In this document: positions 35,705 to 43,256 of the stretch, piece after piece
How the letters are laid out: every line of letters begins with the position of its first letter
How positions within the stretch are numbered: the first letter of the stretch is position 1
Source: Arthrobacter sulfonylureivorans
GTDB taxonomy: Bacteria; Actinomycetota; Actinomycetes; Actinomycetales; Micrococcaceae
Direction of reading: 5' to 3'
DNA: 64,000 bases
NCBI GenBank assembly: GCA_004000035.1
Contig: RJAE01000012.1
Coordinates: 1-64,000, forward strand
Made by a program: the position numbers and the translations under genes
Notes under the pieces: generated by a model
The model's database searches: none
What the model was told of the DNA's origin: nothing
Seen by the model: only the letters and a program-made list of their open reading frames with translations

Positions 35705-37510
35705 TCATCGGGGCGGCGGCGTTTCATGGACCGCGTGGATGAGCCATCCGGCGTCCTGCCGTACCAGTTCCAGCTGAATCCGCTGCACAATGGGTTCGGT
35801 ATGGTCCTGCACCACGCTGCCATCGGCCCTCACCTGGCGGAACGGCGAGGTGATGACCGTCGCAGCCACCATGACCGGTTGGCCCGACGTTTTCGCTGCC
35901 GGGTCGATCGCGAGATCCTCCACTGTGGTCTCGAAGTCCTGCAGCCAATCGCCGGCGTCGGTCAGCGCCGCGATAATGTCCCGGTCTGTGTCCATGACGG
36001 CGGTTCCGGGAATATTGACCCGCTTAAGCAGTGTGGCGCTCCGGGTACGCAAGGCTTCGGCGCGCAACCAGGCCAGGGCGGGCACGGACGCGGCCGGGTC
36101 CTCGCCATGCAGTGCTTGCTCAAGGTCCGCTGGCATGGCCCGTGCTTGCGGCGGTACCGGAGTCCGTCCTTCACGCGGCGCCGCGGCGACCTGCTGCACG
36201 GACTGCCCGCGGCCGGTTACCTGCCCCGCCTCCCGGGCACTCGGCGGAGCAGAGATGCTCGCTGCTACGAGGGTCATTCCCGCTGCCGCGGCCACGGCCG
36301 TCAGCGCGAGCGCTGCCCTGCCCCACCGGCCCGCTGCGGGCCGGGCGGCGACCCCGGCGGGCGGACGCCGTTCACGGGCGCCCGCGCCACGCTCCGGCAG
36401 CCGCAGCGGCAGCAGCAACCGCGTGCGGATCCGGGGCCGGGACCGTAACCCGGGCAACGGCGCCGGCCGCTTTTTGTCCAGCAGGCCTGCCCGCCTTCGC
36501 TCCCTCTCGCGCCGGGTCAGCAGCTGACTGGCCACCGAGGGATGTGCCGACGCCGTCAGGTCCAGCGACTCGGGGCGTGCGGTCCTGATCACGCGCCGGG
36601 CGAACTCTGCCGCCGACGGGCGCTCGTCCGCGCGCTCCGCAAGTCCTTCTTCCAAGAGGGCAACCAGTTCGTCCGGCACGTCAGGCACCAACGCGCCCAT
36701 CGGTGGGCGGTGTGCAGTGGCACCGGGCACCCGTCCGGTGAGGGCAAACCATCCGATGGCTGCCAGTGCGTAAACGTCCGCTTCGGGGTCCAGCCCGCCC
36801 TCGTCCGTCACCCGGTGTGGCGCCCTGAACCCGGGCGTGCCTGCAGCCGGCGGCCGTGCGCTGCCCAGCGCACGTGCAACCCCCAGATCGGCCAGCAGCG
36901 GCTTGCCGACGGCAGTGAACAGCACGTTGCCGGGCGACACATCGCCGTGGACAACTCCGATCCCGTGCAGGTAGTCGAGGGCACTGGCCACCGGAGTCAG
37001 GATGGTCACCGCTTCGCCCACCGCCAAGGGTCCCCGGGCAGCGACGAGCGCCGCCAGCGAACCACCGGCGGCATACTCCAACAGCAGCCCCGGCCCCCGG
37101 TCCGTTGCTACCTGACCATTCGTTTGCAGCAGATGCTCATGCCGCCCACCCGTCAACAAGGCCGATTCCCGGTCCGCCGCCGCAACCGCTGTCTCCCGGA
37201 GTGGCATGTTGCTGACCACCGCCCAGGGCGCAGGCCTGCCGGCTTCGGCAGCTGGCCCATGCAGTGCCGCGCGCCGCGTCATAGGCGGTGCACCGGCGTC
37301 GTCGCGGTTGGCAGCAGAGCCGCGCGGGTCCGATAGCACCTTCAAGGCATACTCGGTACCTGTCGCCGCTTCCCGGACCAGCCACACCGATGCCGATGCG
37401 CCGCAGCCGAGCCACCGCTGCACGATGAACCCCGGTGCCGCCGGACGCTGCGGCTCATGCCCGGCGGCACCGGGTTGCATGGTGCAGCCTGTCCGCTCTT
37501 CGTCGTCCAT
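35705..37510 (-). CDS. membrane-anchored serine/threonine protein kinase
   Basis: A 601-residue protein with an N-terminal Hanks-type kinase domain (residues 28-310). The glycine loop is LGCGASASVW and the ATP lysine K57 (YALKVL). The catalytic loop reads HGDVSPGN (D190, N195) instead of HRDLKxxN, and the metal motif is DLG (D208) instead of DFG. Both key aspartates are kept, so activity is plausible. About 55 residues are inserted between K57 and helix C. One transmembrane helix (AALALTAVAAAAGMTLVAA) separates it from a ~160-residue extracellular domain with no PASTA repeats, which looks like an NTF2-type fold but is not assigned. The start is ATG 37510; TAGAAG lies six bases upstream. It is divergent from lipB. 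Confidence 0.82.
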   Translation of the reverse strand: MDDEERTGCTMQPGAAGHEPQRPAAPGFIVQRWLGCGASASVWLVREAATGTEYALKVLSDPRGSAANRDDAGAPPMTRRAALHGPAAEAGRPAPWAVVSNMPLRETAVAAADRESALLTGGRHEHLLQTNGQVATDRGPGLLLEYAAGGSLAALVAARGPLAVGEAVTILTPVASALDYLHGIGVVHGDVSPGNVLFTAVGKPLLADLGVARALGSARPPAAGTPGFRAPHRVTDEGGLDPEADVYALAAIGWFALTGRVPGATAHRPPMGALVPDVPDELVALLEEGLAERADERPSAAEFARRVIRTARPESLDLTASAHPSVASQLLTRRERERRRAGLLDKKRPAPLPGLRSRPRIRTRLLLPLRLPERGAGARERRPPAGVAARPAAGRWGRAALALTAVAAAAGMTLVAASISAPPSAREAGQVTGRGQSVQQVAAAPREGRTPVPPQARAMPADLEQALHGEDPAASVPALAWLRAEALRTRSATLLKRVNIPGTAVMDTDRDIIAALTDAGDWLQDFETTVEDLAIDPAAKTSGQPVMVAATVITSPFRQVRADGSVVQDHTEPIVQRIQLELVRQDAGWLIHAVHETPPPR

Positions 37511-37599
37511 GCATTACTTCTACTCCGTTCGGCAACCGTGCGCTGGCGTTATCCACAGCCCGCTCCGGTACACAAATAGAACTGCCGGACGCCGGAGCG

Positions 37600-37605
37600 T
37601 AGGCT
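37600..37605 (+). promoter_or_regulatory. -10 element of a predicted leaderless promoter for lipB
   Basis: TAGGCT, then tgcgga, then ATG at 37612: the same hexamer and spacing as at the DinB and tandem-GNAT genes. Confidence 0.6.
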
Positions 37606-37611
37606 TGCGGA

Positions 37612-38328
37612 ATGGCACTTGAGTTTTCGCGGGTGGGATTTGCCCCTGACTACGTCGACTATGAAGAAGGCTGGGCGCTGCAACGCCGGCTGCACGCTGA
37701 AGTGGTGGCGGGTTCCGCCCCCAGCACGGTGCTGTTGCTCGAACACAGCCCGGTGTACACCGCCGGAAAGCGGACCGAAGAACACGAACGGCCGCTGGAC
37801 GGCACCCCCGTGGTCAGCGTGGACCGCGGCGGCAAACTGACCTGGCATGGCCCCGGCCAGCTGGTGGGTTATCCGATCGTGGCCCTTCCCGATCCCACCA
37901 AGGTGGCCGACTACGTCGACATCCTGGAGCAAGTCCTGATCAACGTGCTCGCCGATTACGGCGTAACGGGCACCCGGATCGAAGGCCGGTCCGGTGTGTG
38001 GGTCGATGCCGACGAACGCGGCCCTGCCCGCAAGATCGCCGCCATCGGCATCCGGGTCAACCACCGGGTGACCATGCACGGCTTCGCCCTTAACTGCCGA
38101 AATGATCTGGCGCCCTACAGCCAGATCATTGCCTGCGGCATCACCGATGCCGGCACCACCACCATCCAGGCCGAAACCGGGTTGGACGTTGCTCCGGCCG
38201 ACATCGCCGACCGGGTGGAGGCGGAACTGAGCTTGTTCGAAACCTCCCTGGTCAAGGCCGCTACCCCCGGCCCCGCCGCCACCGACACCGACCCTGGCCA
38301 CCGCCAGACCGAAGGAGCCCTGCTGTGA
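37612..38328 (+). CDS. lipB: octanoyltransferase (lipoyl(octanoyl) transferase)
   Basis: A 238-residue cytosolic enzyme that moves octanoyl from acyl carrier protein to lipoyl domains, the first step of lipoate assembly. Typical LipB stretches are [34 protein letters not shown] and the Lys in [23 protein letters not shown]. The catalytic cysteine lies in [14 protein letters not shown]. Its last codon overlaps the lipA start (GTGA), so the two are translationally coupled. The substrate protein, the two-lipoyl-domain E2, is encoded 7 kb upstream. Confidence 0.95.
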   Translation: MALEFSRVGFAPDYVDYEEGWALQRRLHAEVVAGSAPSTVLLLEHSPVYTAGKRTEEHERPLDGTPVVSVDRGGKLTWHGPGQLVGYPIVALPDPTKVADYVDILEQVLINVLADYGVTGTRIEGRSGVWVDADERGPARKIAAIGIRVNHRVTMHGFALNCRNDLAPYSQIIACGITDAGTTTIQAETGLDVAPADIADRVEAELSLFETSLVKAATPGPAATDTDPGHRQTEGALL

Positions 38329-39329
38329 CGCTCGCCCCCGAAGGACGCCGCTTGCTGCGCGTCGAGGCCCGCAATGCCGCAACCCCCGTAGAGCGCAAAC
38401 CGGACTGGATCAAGGCCAAGGTCAGCATGGGCCCCGAGTACGTGGGCATGAAGAACCTGGTCAAAAAGGAAGGCCTGCATACGGTCTGCGAAGAGGCAGG
38501 CTGCCCCAACATCTTCGAGTGCTGGGAAGACCGCGAGGCGACGTTCCTGATCGGCGGCTCCGAGTGCACCCGGCGTTGCGATTTCTGCCAGATCGACACC
38601 GGCAAGCCCTCGCCGCTCGATGTCCTGGAGCCCACCAAGGTGGCCCAGTCGGTCCAGCAGATGAACCTGCGCTACGCCACCGTCACCGGCGTGGCCCGCG
38701 ATGACCTGGCCGACGAGGGTGTGTGGCTCTACGCCGAAACCATTCGGAAGATCCACGAACTCAACCCGGGCACCGGCGTCGAAATCCTGATCCCGGACTT
38801 CTCCGGCAAGCCCGAGCACATCACCGCGATCTGCGAGGCCAAACCGGAGGTGTTCGCGCACAATCTGGAGACCGTGCCGCGGATCTTCAAGCGCATCCGC
38901 CCGGCGTTCCGCTACGACCGCTCGCTGGACGTCCTCACCCAGGGCCGTGACCAGGGCATGGTGACCAAGTCCAACCTGATGCTGGGGATGGGCGAAACAC
39001 GCGAAGAGATCTCCGCAGCGCTGCGCGACCTGCACGCCGCCGGCTGCGACCTGATCACCATCAACCAGTACCTGCGCCCGACCGAGCGCCACCACCCGGT
39101 GGAGCGTTGGGTCAAGCCCGAGGAATTCGTCGAACTGAGCCAGGAGGCCGAGGAGATCGGCTTCCTGGGTGTGATGAGCGGGCCGCTGGTGCGCTCGTCC
39201 TACCGGGCCAGCCGCCTGTGGGCCACCGCCATGCGTAAGAAGGGCTTGGAGCTTCCGCCCGAGCTGGCGCATATCGGCGAATCCGGCAGCACCCGTCAGG
39301 AAGCTGCCACGCTGGTTGCCTCCCGCTAA
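38325..39329 (+). CDS. lipA: lipoyl synthase (radical SAM)
   Basis: A 334-residue radical-SAM enzyme that inserts two sulphurs into protein-bound octanoyl chains. The auxiliary cluster cysteines are in [12 protein letters not shown], the radical-SAM CxxxCxxC is CTRRCDFC, and the conserved C-terminal serine is in [10 protein letters not shown]. Starting GTG overlaps the lipB stop by 4 bases. DUF4191 follows after about 100 bp with its own promoter, an arrangement common in actinobacteria. Confidence 0.96.
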   Translation: MTLAPEGRRLLRVEARNAATPVERKPDWIKAKVSMGPEYVGMKNLVKKEGLHTVCEEAGCPNIFECWEDREATFLIGGSECTRRCDFCQIDTGKPSPLDVLEPTKVAQSVQQMNLRYATVTGVARDDLADEGVWLYAETIRKIHELNPGTGVEILIPDFSGKPEHITAICEAKPEVFAHNLETVPRIFKRIRPAFRYDRSLDVLTQGRDQGMVTKSNLMLGMGETREEISAALRDLHAAGCDLITINQYLRPTERHHPVERWVKPEEFVELSQEAEEIGFLGVMSGPLVRSSYRASRLWATAMRKKGLELPPELAHIGESGSTRQEAATLVASR

Positions 39330-39421
39330 CTGAACCGGCCGGAACCACGGTCCGGGGGCCGCCAGGCTGCCGGACCGTTGCCGTGTCCTGGGGCCGCGCG
39401 CGAGCGACCCGTCCGTCACGA

Positions 39422-39427
39422 TAGAAT
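39422..39427 (+). promoter_or_regulatory. -10 element of a predicted leaderless promoter for the DUF4191 gene
   Basis: TAGAAT is followed by eight bases (tgaacatt) and the ATG at 39436; no Shine-Dalgarno is present. Confidence 0.55.
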
Positions 39428-39435
39428 TGAACATT

Positions 39436-40191
39436 ATGGCCAATCGCACCGATTCCGATGCCCCGAAACGGGGTCTCTTCTCACGCAAACCCAAGGCTGA
39501 GAAGCCGTCCAAAGCCAACAAGCAGCCCGGCCGGCTGAAGCAGATCGGCCAGGTCTTCCAGATGACCCGGCGCAATGACCCGAACGTTGTCTGGTTCATG
39601 CTGCTGGCGTTCCTCGGCATCGTTGCCGTGGGCCTGGCCGTCGGCCTGCTGATCAACAACTGGATCACGCTGCTGATCATCTCCATCCCGCTGGGCGTGC
39701 TGGCTGCCACCTTCATCCTGTCGCGCCGCGCCGAACGTGCGGCGTTCTCGCAGATTGAAGGCCAGCCGGGGGCTTCCGGAGCGGCGCTGAGCGTGCTGCG
39801 CCGCGGCTGGATCTTGCAGGACCAGCCGGTTGCCGTGAATCCGCGGACCCAGGACGCGGTGTTCCGCGCCGTGGGCCGACCCGGCATTGTGCTGGTCACC
39901 GAGGGCCCCTCGCACCGCGTGCGCCAGTTGGTTGAGTCGGAGCGGCGCAGGCTGCGCCGCATCCTGCCCAACGTCAAGATCCATGTGATCGAGACCGGCC
40001 GCGGCGAGGGCCAGGTGGAGCTGAGCAAGGTGGCCAAGACCGTGCAGAAGCTCAAGAAGGAACTGACCAAGCAGGAGGTCAGCGCCGTGGACAAGCGGCT
40101 GCAGGCCCTGGGCAGCAGCAAGCTGCCGATCCCGAAGGGCGTGGACCCGTTCAAGGCCCGCCCGGACCGCAAGGCCATGCGCGGACGCTGA
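39436..40191 (+). CDS. DUF4191 family integral membrane protein
   Basis: A 251-residue protein with two transmembrane helices (about residues 48-72 and 74-95) between a basic N-terminus and a soluble, basic C-terminal domain rich in helices (VESERRRLRRILPNVKIHVIE, then SKVAKTVQKLKKEL). It matches DUF4191, which regularly follows lipA in actinobacteria; the function is unknown, and the neighbourhood hints at a link to lipoate metabolism without proof. An in-frame TTG at 39427 exists, but the ATG at 39436 fits both the family N-terminus and the leaderless promoter. Confidence 0.85.
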   Translation: MANRTDSDAPKRGLFSRKPKAEKPSKANKQPGRLKQIGQVFQMTRRNDPNVVWFMLLAFLGIVAVGLAVGLLINNWITLLIISIPLGVLAATFILSRRAERAAFSQIEGQPGASGAALSVLRRGWILQDQPVAVNPRTQDAVFRAVGRPGIVLVTEGPSHRVRQLVESERRRLRRILPNVKIHVIETGRGEGQVELSKVAKTVQKLKKELTKQEVSAVDKRLQALGSSKLPIPKGVDPFKARPDRKAMRGR

Positions 40192-40201
40192 TCCTTCCCC
40201 A

Positions 40202-40255
40202 AAGACATACGTGAGGGGCTGCCGGTTTGAACCGGCAGCCCCTCACGTATGTCTT
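40202..40255. terminator. very long bidirectional terminator between DUF4191 and RDD genes
   Basis: A perfect 26-bp inverted repeat (40202-40227 with 40230-40255) lies between two convergent genes, starting 10 bp after the DUF4191 stop. It is the longest hairpin I saw in the window and reads TTGTGTC after the stem. Confidence 0.85.
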
Positions 40256-40285
40256 GTGTCTGAAGTTGCGTGCGTCCCTACCGCG

Positions 40286-40723
40286 TCAGCGGCGGACCAG
40301 GATGGTGCCCATGGCGCGGTCGTGCAGGCCGCGCTGGTCGGCGTCGAAAATGGCCGCCGGAATCACCAGGCACAACAGGACGGTGCGGACCACCGCGGGC
40401 AGCAAACCCGGAGCGGACCCATCGAGTTTGCGCACCTGGATGCCGAGCAGCCGGTGGCCGATGCTGTAGCCCAGTGTTCCCACCAGCAGCAACTGCTCGA
40501 CCGCGAACACGCCGAGGATGGCCAACTGGCCGCCGCCCAGGAACGCATTGGCGATCGCGTAACAGAGCAGCCAGTCGATCAGCAGCGCCACGATCCGGCG
40601 GCCCGGCCGGGCTATCGAGCCGCTGCCGGATTGGGGTAGCCCAAGCCGCTGGCCGGGCCATTGCTGCATGTTGGACTGCGGGGGGCCTTCAAGCCAGGAA
40701 CCAAGATCACGTCTGCTTACCAC
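40286..40723 (-). CDS. RDD family membrane protein
   Basis: A 145-residue protein with the RDD pattern: a first helix around ALLIDWLLCYAIANAF preceded by RPGRRIVALLIDW, a second helix GVFAVEQLLLVGTLGYSIGHRLLGI, and a final LLPAVVRTVLLCLVIPAAIFDADQRGLHDRAMGT. RDD proteins are mostly uncharacterised; some have been linked to ion transport. The start is a GTG at 40723 with TAAACT six bases upstream (leaderless type). It is divergent from glnA, with about 230 bp between them that also hold the GlnR-type box. Confidence 0.85.
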   Translation of the reverse strand: MVSRRDLGSWLEGPPQSNMQQWPGQRLGLPQSGSGSIARPGRRIVALLIDWLLCYAIANAFLGGGQLAILGVFAVEQLLLVGTLGYSIGHRLLGIQVRKLDGSAPGLLPAVVRTVLLCLVIPAAIFDADQRGLHDRAMGTILVRR

Positions 40724-40729
40724 CCCTCA

Positions 40730-40735
40730 AGTTTA
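40730..40735 (-). promoter_or_regulatory. -10 element of a predicted leaderless promoter for the RDD gene
   Basis: On the minus strand TAAACT, then tgaggg, then the GTG at 40723. Confidence 0.5.
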
Positions 40736-40838
40736 CCGGTCGCCGACGACGCAGGTTCCCGGGGCCGACGGGCCCGGCGCCGCTGCTGGCAAAGCCGTCA
40801 GCCCGCTGCCGCTAAACTTGCAGTGCACATCGATTTAA

Positions 40839-40876
40839 GTAACCTGCCCGAAACAATTGCGACACTGACGGGAAAT
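40839..40876 (+). promoter_or_regulatory. GlnR-type operator (four half-sites) upstream of glnA
   Basis: GTAAC-n6-GAAAC-n6-GACAC-n6-GAAAT at 11-bp periodicity matches the actinobacterial GlnR consensus gTnAC-n6-GaAAC-n6-GtnAC-n6-GAAAC with two mismatches in twenty defined bases. It ends 81 bp before the glnA start, a position suited to transcriptional control of glnA by nitrogen supply. Confidence 0.7.
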
Positions 40877-40957
40877 TCCCTGCTTCTACTGTTGTAACTG
40901 TTGCCGCCCCGTAGAGCGGAGGCAGGTTCCCCCAGAATGCGTAAGGAGCATGACCCG

Positions 40958-42382
40958 ATGTTCAAGAATGCGGACGAGGTCCTCACATACATCGCCGACG
41001 AAGACGTCAAGTTCGTCGATATCCGTTTCACCGACCTGCCCGGCGTCCAGCAGCACTTCAACGTGCCGGCGAAAACCGTTGACGCCGACTTCTTCGTGAA
41101 CGGGCAGCTCTTCGACGGCTCCTCGATCCGCGGTTTCCAGGGCATCGCCGAATCCGACATGCAGCTGATCCCGGATGTCACCACCGCATTCATCGATCCG
41201 TTCCGGGTGGAGAAGACGCTGGCCCTGAACTTCTCCATCGTGAACCCGCGAACCGGAGACCCGTACCACCGCGACCCGCGCGGCGTGTCCGAGCGCGCCG
41301 AGGCGTACCTCGCTTCCACCGGAATCGCCGACACCGCGTTCTTCGCCCCGGAAGCCGAATTCTTCATTTTCGACGACGTCCGTTACCAGTCCAGCCCGGA
41401 GCACTCCTTCTACAAGGTGGACTCAGTCGAGGCCCACTGGAACTCCGGCAAGAAGGAAGAAGGCGGCAACCAGGGCTACAAGACCCCGGTCAAGGGCGGC
41501 TACTTCCCGGTTGCCCCCACCGACAAGCAGGCCGACCTGCGCGACGCGATCTGCGTGGAACTGGACGCCGTCGGCCTCGAGGTGGAACGGTCCCACCACG
41601 AAGTCGGCTCCGCCGGCCAGGCCGAGATCAACTACAAGTTCAGCAGCATGACGCATGCCGCCGACGATCTGCTGAAGTTCAAGTACATCGTCAAGAACGT
41701 GGCCGATGCCTGGGGCAAGTCCGCCACCTTCATGCCCAAGCCCGTCTTCGGCGACAACGGCTCGGGCATGCACTGCCACCAGTCACTGTGGACCGGCGGA
41801 CAGCCCCTGTTCTACGACGAGAAGGGCTACGCCGGCCTGTCCGACACTGCCCGCTGGTACATCGGCGGCCTGCTCAAGCACGCTTCCGCCGTGCTCGCGT
41901 TCACCAACCCCACCGTGAACTCCTACCGCCGGCTGGTCAAGGGCTTCGAGGCCCCGGTGAACATGGTCTACTCGCAGGGCAACCGCTCGGCCGGCATCCG
42001 CATCCCGATCACCGGCTCCAACCCCAAGGCCAAGCGCATCGAGTTCCGCGCTCCGGACCCCAGCTCCAACCCATACCTGGCCTTCGCCGCCCAGCTGATG
42101 GCCGGCCTGGACGGCATCAAGAACCGCATCGAGCCGGCCGACCCGATCGATAAGGACCTGTACGAGCTGCCCGCCGAGGAAGCCAAGGACATCCAGAAGG
42201 CTCCGGGTTCGCTGGAGGAAGCGCTCGAGGCACTGGAAGCGGACAACGAGTTCCTGCAGGCCGGCGGTGTCTTCACCCAGGACCTGATCGACACCTGGAT
42301 CGCCTACAAGCGAGAAGAGGAAATCGCGCCGCTGGCCGCCCGCCCGAACCCCTACGAGTTCGAGCTCTACTACGGCTGCTAG
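40958..42382 (+). CDS. glnA: glutamine synthetase type I
   Basis: A 474-residue GSI that makes glutamine from glutamate, ammonia and ATP. The N-terminus is [29 protein letters not shown]. Active-site stretches include [38 protein letters not shown] and the ATP-site NRSAGIRIP. The adenylylation tyrosine is Y402 in [10 protein letters not shown], so it is a substrate of the GlnE encoded 900 bp downstream. The ATG at 40958 follows an AAGGAG; an in-frame upstream start at 40901 is not supported by the family. A GlnR-type box upstream suggests nitrogen-responsive transcription, so two layers of control are visible. Confidence 0.96.
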   Translation: MFKNADEVLTYIADEDVKFVDIRFTDLPGVQQHFNVPAKTVDADFFVNGQLFDGSSIRGFQGIAESDMQLIPDVTTAFIDPFRVEKTLALNFSIVNPRTGDPYHRDPRGVSERAEAYLASTGIADTAFFAPEAEFFIFDDVRYQSSPEHSFYKVDSVEAHWNSGKKEEGGNQGYKTPVKGGYFPVAPTDKQADLRDAICVELDAVGLEVERSHHEVGSAGQAEINYKFSSMTHAADDLLKFKYIVKNVADAWGKSATFMPKPVFGDNGSGMHCHQSLWTGGQPLFYDEKGYAGLSDTARWYIGGLLKHASAVLAFTNPTVNSYRRLVKGFEAPVNMVYSQGNRSAGIRIPITGSNPKAKRIEFRAPDPSSNPYLAFAAQLMAGLDGIKNRIEPADPIDKDLYELPAEEAKDIQKAPGSLEEALEALEADNEFLQAGGVFTQDLIDTWIAYKREEEIAPLAARPNPYEFELYYGC

Positions 42383-42440
42383 CCCAAACATGAGCTAGTC
42401 GTGCGCCCGCTCCGGCGTCCGCACGATCGTGAGCTTATCG

Positions 42441-42482
42441 AAGCGGCCCGCTCTTGCCCTCCCGGCAACCAGTGGGCCGCTT
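42441..42482 (+). terminator. intrinsic terminator after glnA
   Basis: A 9-bp stem AAGCGGCCC / GGGCCGCTT (42441-42449 with 42474-42482) encloses a smaller TTGCC/GGCAA hairpin and is followed by TTCG, 58 bp after the glnA stop and before the convergent small gene. Confidence 0.7.
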
Positions 42483-42499
42483 TCGTGCGTCGACACCCG

Positions 42500-42706
42500 C
42501 TAGCGTCCCAGGGCCTTGCGGAATATTGCCACCACGCCAACGAACAGCAGCGCGGTGACCGTGAGGACGAACGAATAGGCGACGCCGATGCGCAGTATCA
42601 CCAGGAGCACCAGGAACAGGGCGAGCGCTACGATGAGCGCGTTCTTCACCGGTCGCGGGGTCCGGCCGCTGAGTGTGGATCCTCCGTTGCCACCCATAAG
42701 CCACAT
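42500..42706 (-). CDS. small membrane protein, two transmembrane helices, unknown function
   Basis: About 68 residues with a glycine-rich, basic N-terminus and two adjacent hydrophobic helices (NALIVALALFLVLLVILRIGVAY and VLTVTALLFVGVVAIF) ending RKALGR. No family is recognised. Start alternatives are GTG 42724, ATG 42706 and ATG 42697; none has a good ribosome-binding site, and I place it at 42706 by default. It is convergent with glnA and shares its strand with the cupin gene. Confidence 0.6.
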   Translation of the reverse strand: MWLMGGNGGSTLSGRTPRPVKNALIVALALFLVLLVILRIGVAYSFVLTVTALLFVGVVAIFRKALGR

Positions 42707-42778
42707 TTTGCCACTGCCGGGCACCCATGTCCCGGACGGTGCTGACCCGGGGCGGGCCGGACGGCGCGTGCGCAGGGC

Positions 42779-43105
42779 CTAGCGGCGCGTTTCGGTGACG
42801 GCCGTCAGCAGGAACAGCGAGTCCTCGGAGGCTTCCACCGAGTGCCGCTCCTGCGGAATCACGGCCAACTGGTTCTGATTGACCACCATGCGTCCGGACG
42901 CCGAGGCCACGGTCACCGACCCTTCGAGGACCAGCAGGGTGCCGGCGAGCGGAGCATTGTGCTCCCCCAGCTCGGCGCCGGCCTTCAGCGCGATCACGGT
43001 TTGGCGCAGCGGACCGTCCTGCGCCACCAAAGCGGCGCTGCGTCCGTGCGGCGACCCAACCGCCACCGCCAGATGCTCGCGTCCAACCACATCGATGTCG
43101 GTCAT
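42779..43105 (-). CDS. single-domain cupin protein
   Basis: A 108-residue small beta-barrel protein. The cupin core is visible as AGAELGEHNAPLAGTLLVLEGSVTVAS followed by QLAVIPQERHSVEASEDSLFLLTAV. The first motif retains E and H, the second an H, so a metal site with fewer than four canonical ligands is possible. Function is unknown. AAGGAGA precedes the ATG by seven bases, and TAGGCT at 43138-43143 on the minus strand is a likely -10, giving a short conventional leader. It lies between glnE and the small membrane protein gene. Confidence 0.8.
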   Translation of the reverse strand: MTDIDVVGREHLAVAVGSPHGRSAALVAQDGPLRQTVIALKAGAELGEHNAPLAGTLLVLEGSVTVASASGRMVVNQNQLAVIPQERHSVEASEDSLFLLTAVTETRR

Positions 43106-43137
43106 CTGGGAGTCTCCTTCGCTTGGCTTCCGGCCTC

Positions 43138-43143
43138 AGCCTA
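43138..43143 (-). promoter_or_regulatory. -10 element of the cupin gene promoter
   Basis: On the minus strand TAGGCT lies 32 bases before the ATG at 43105, with a good ribosome-binding site between them; a contrast to the leaderless genes that use the same hexamer. Confidence 0.45.
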
Positions 43144-43256
43144 ACCCGGTCCCCTGCCGGCAGCCACCAAAGCACACAGGAGGGCCCGACGGCGGTGCCT
43201 CCCCAGGTGGGTCGGTCCCCGCCGTCAGCCGCTCAGAGCGCCCCCTGACTGGGAGT

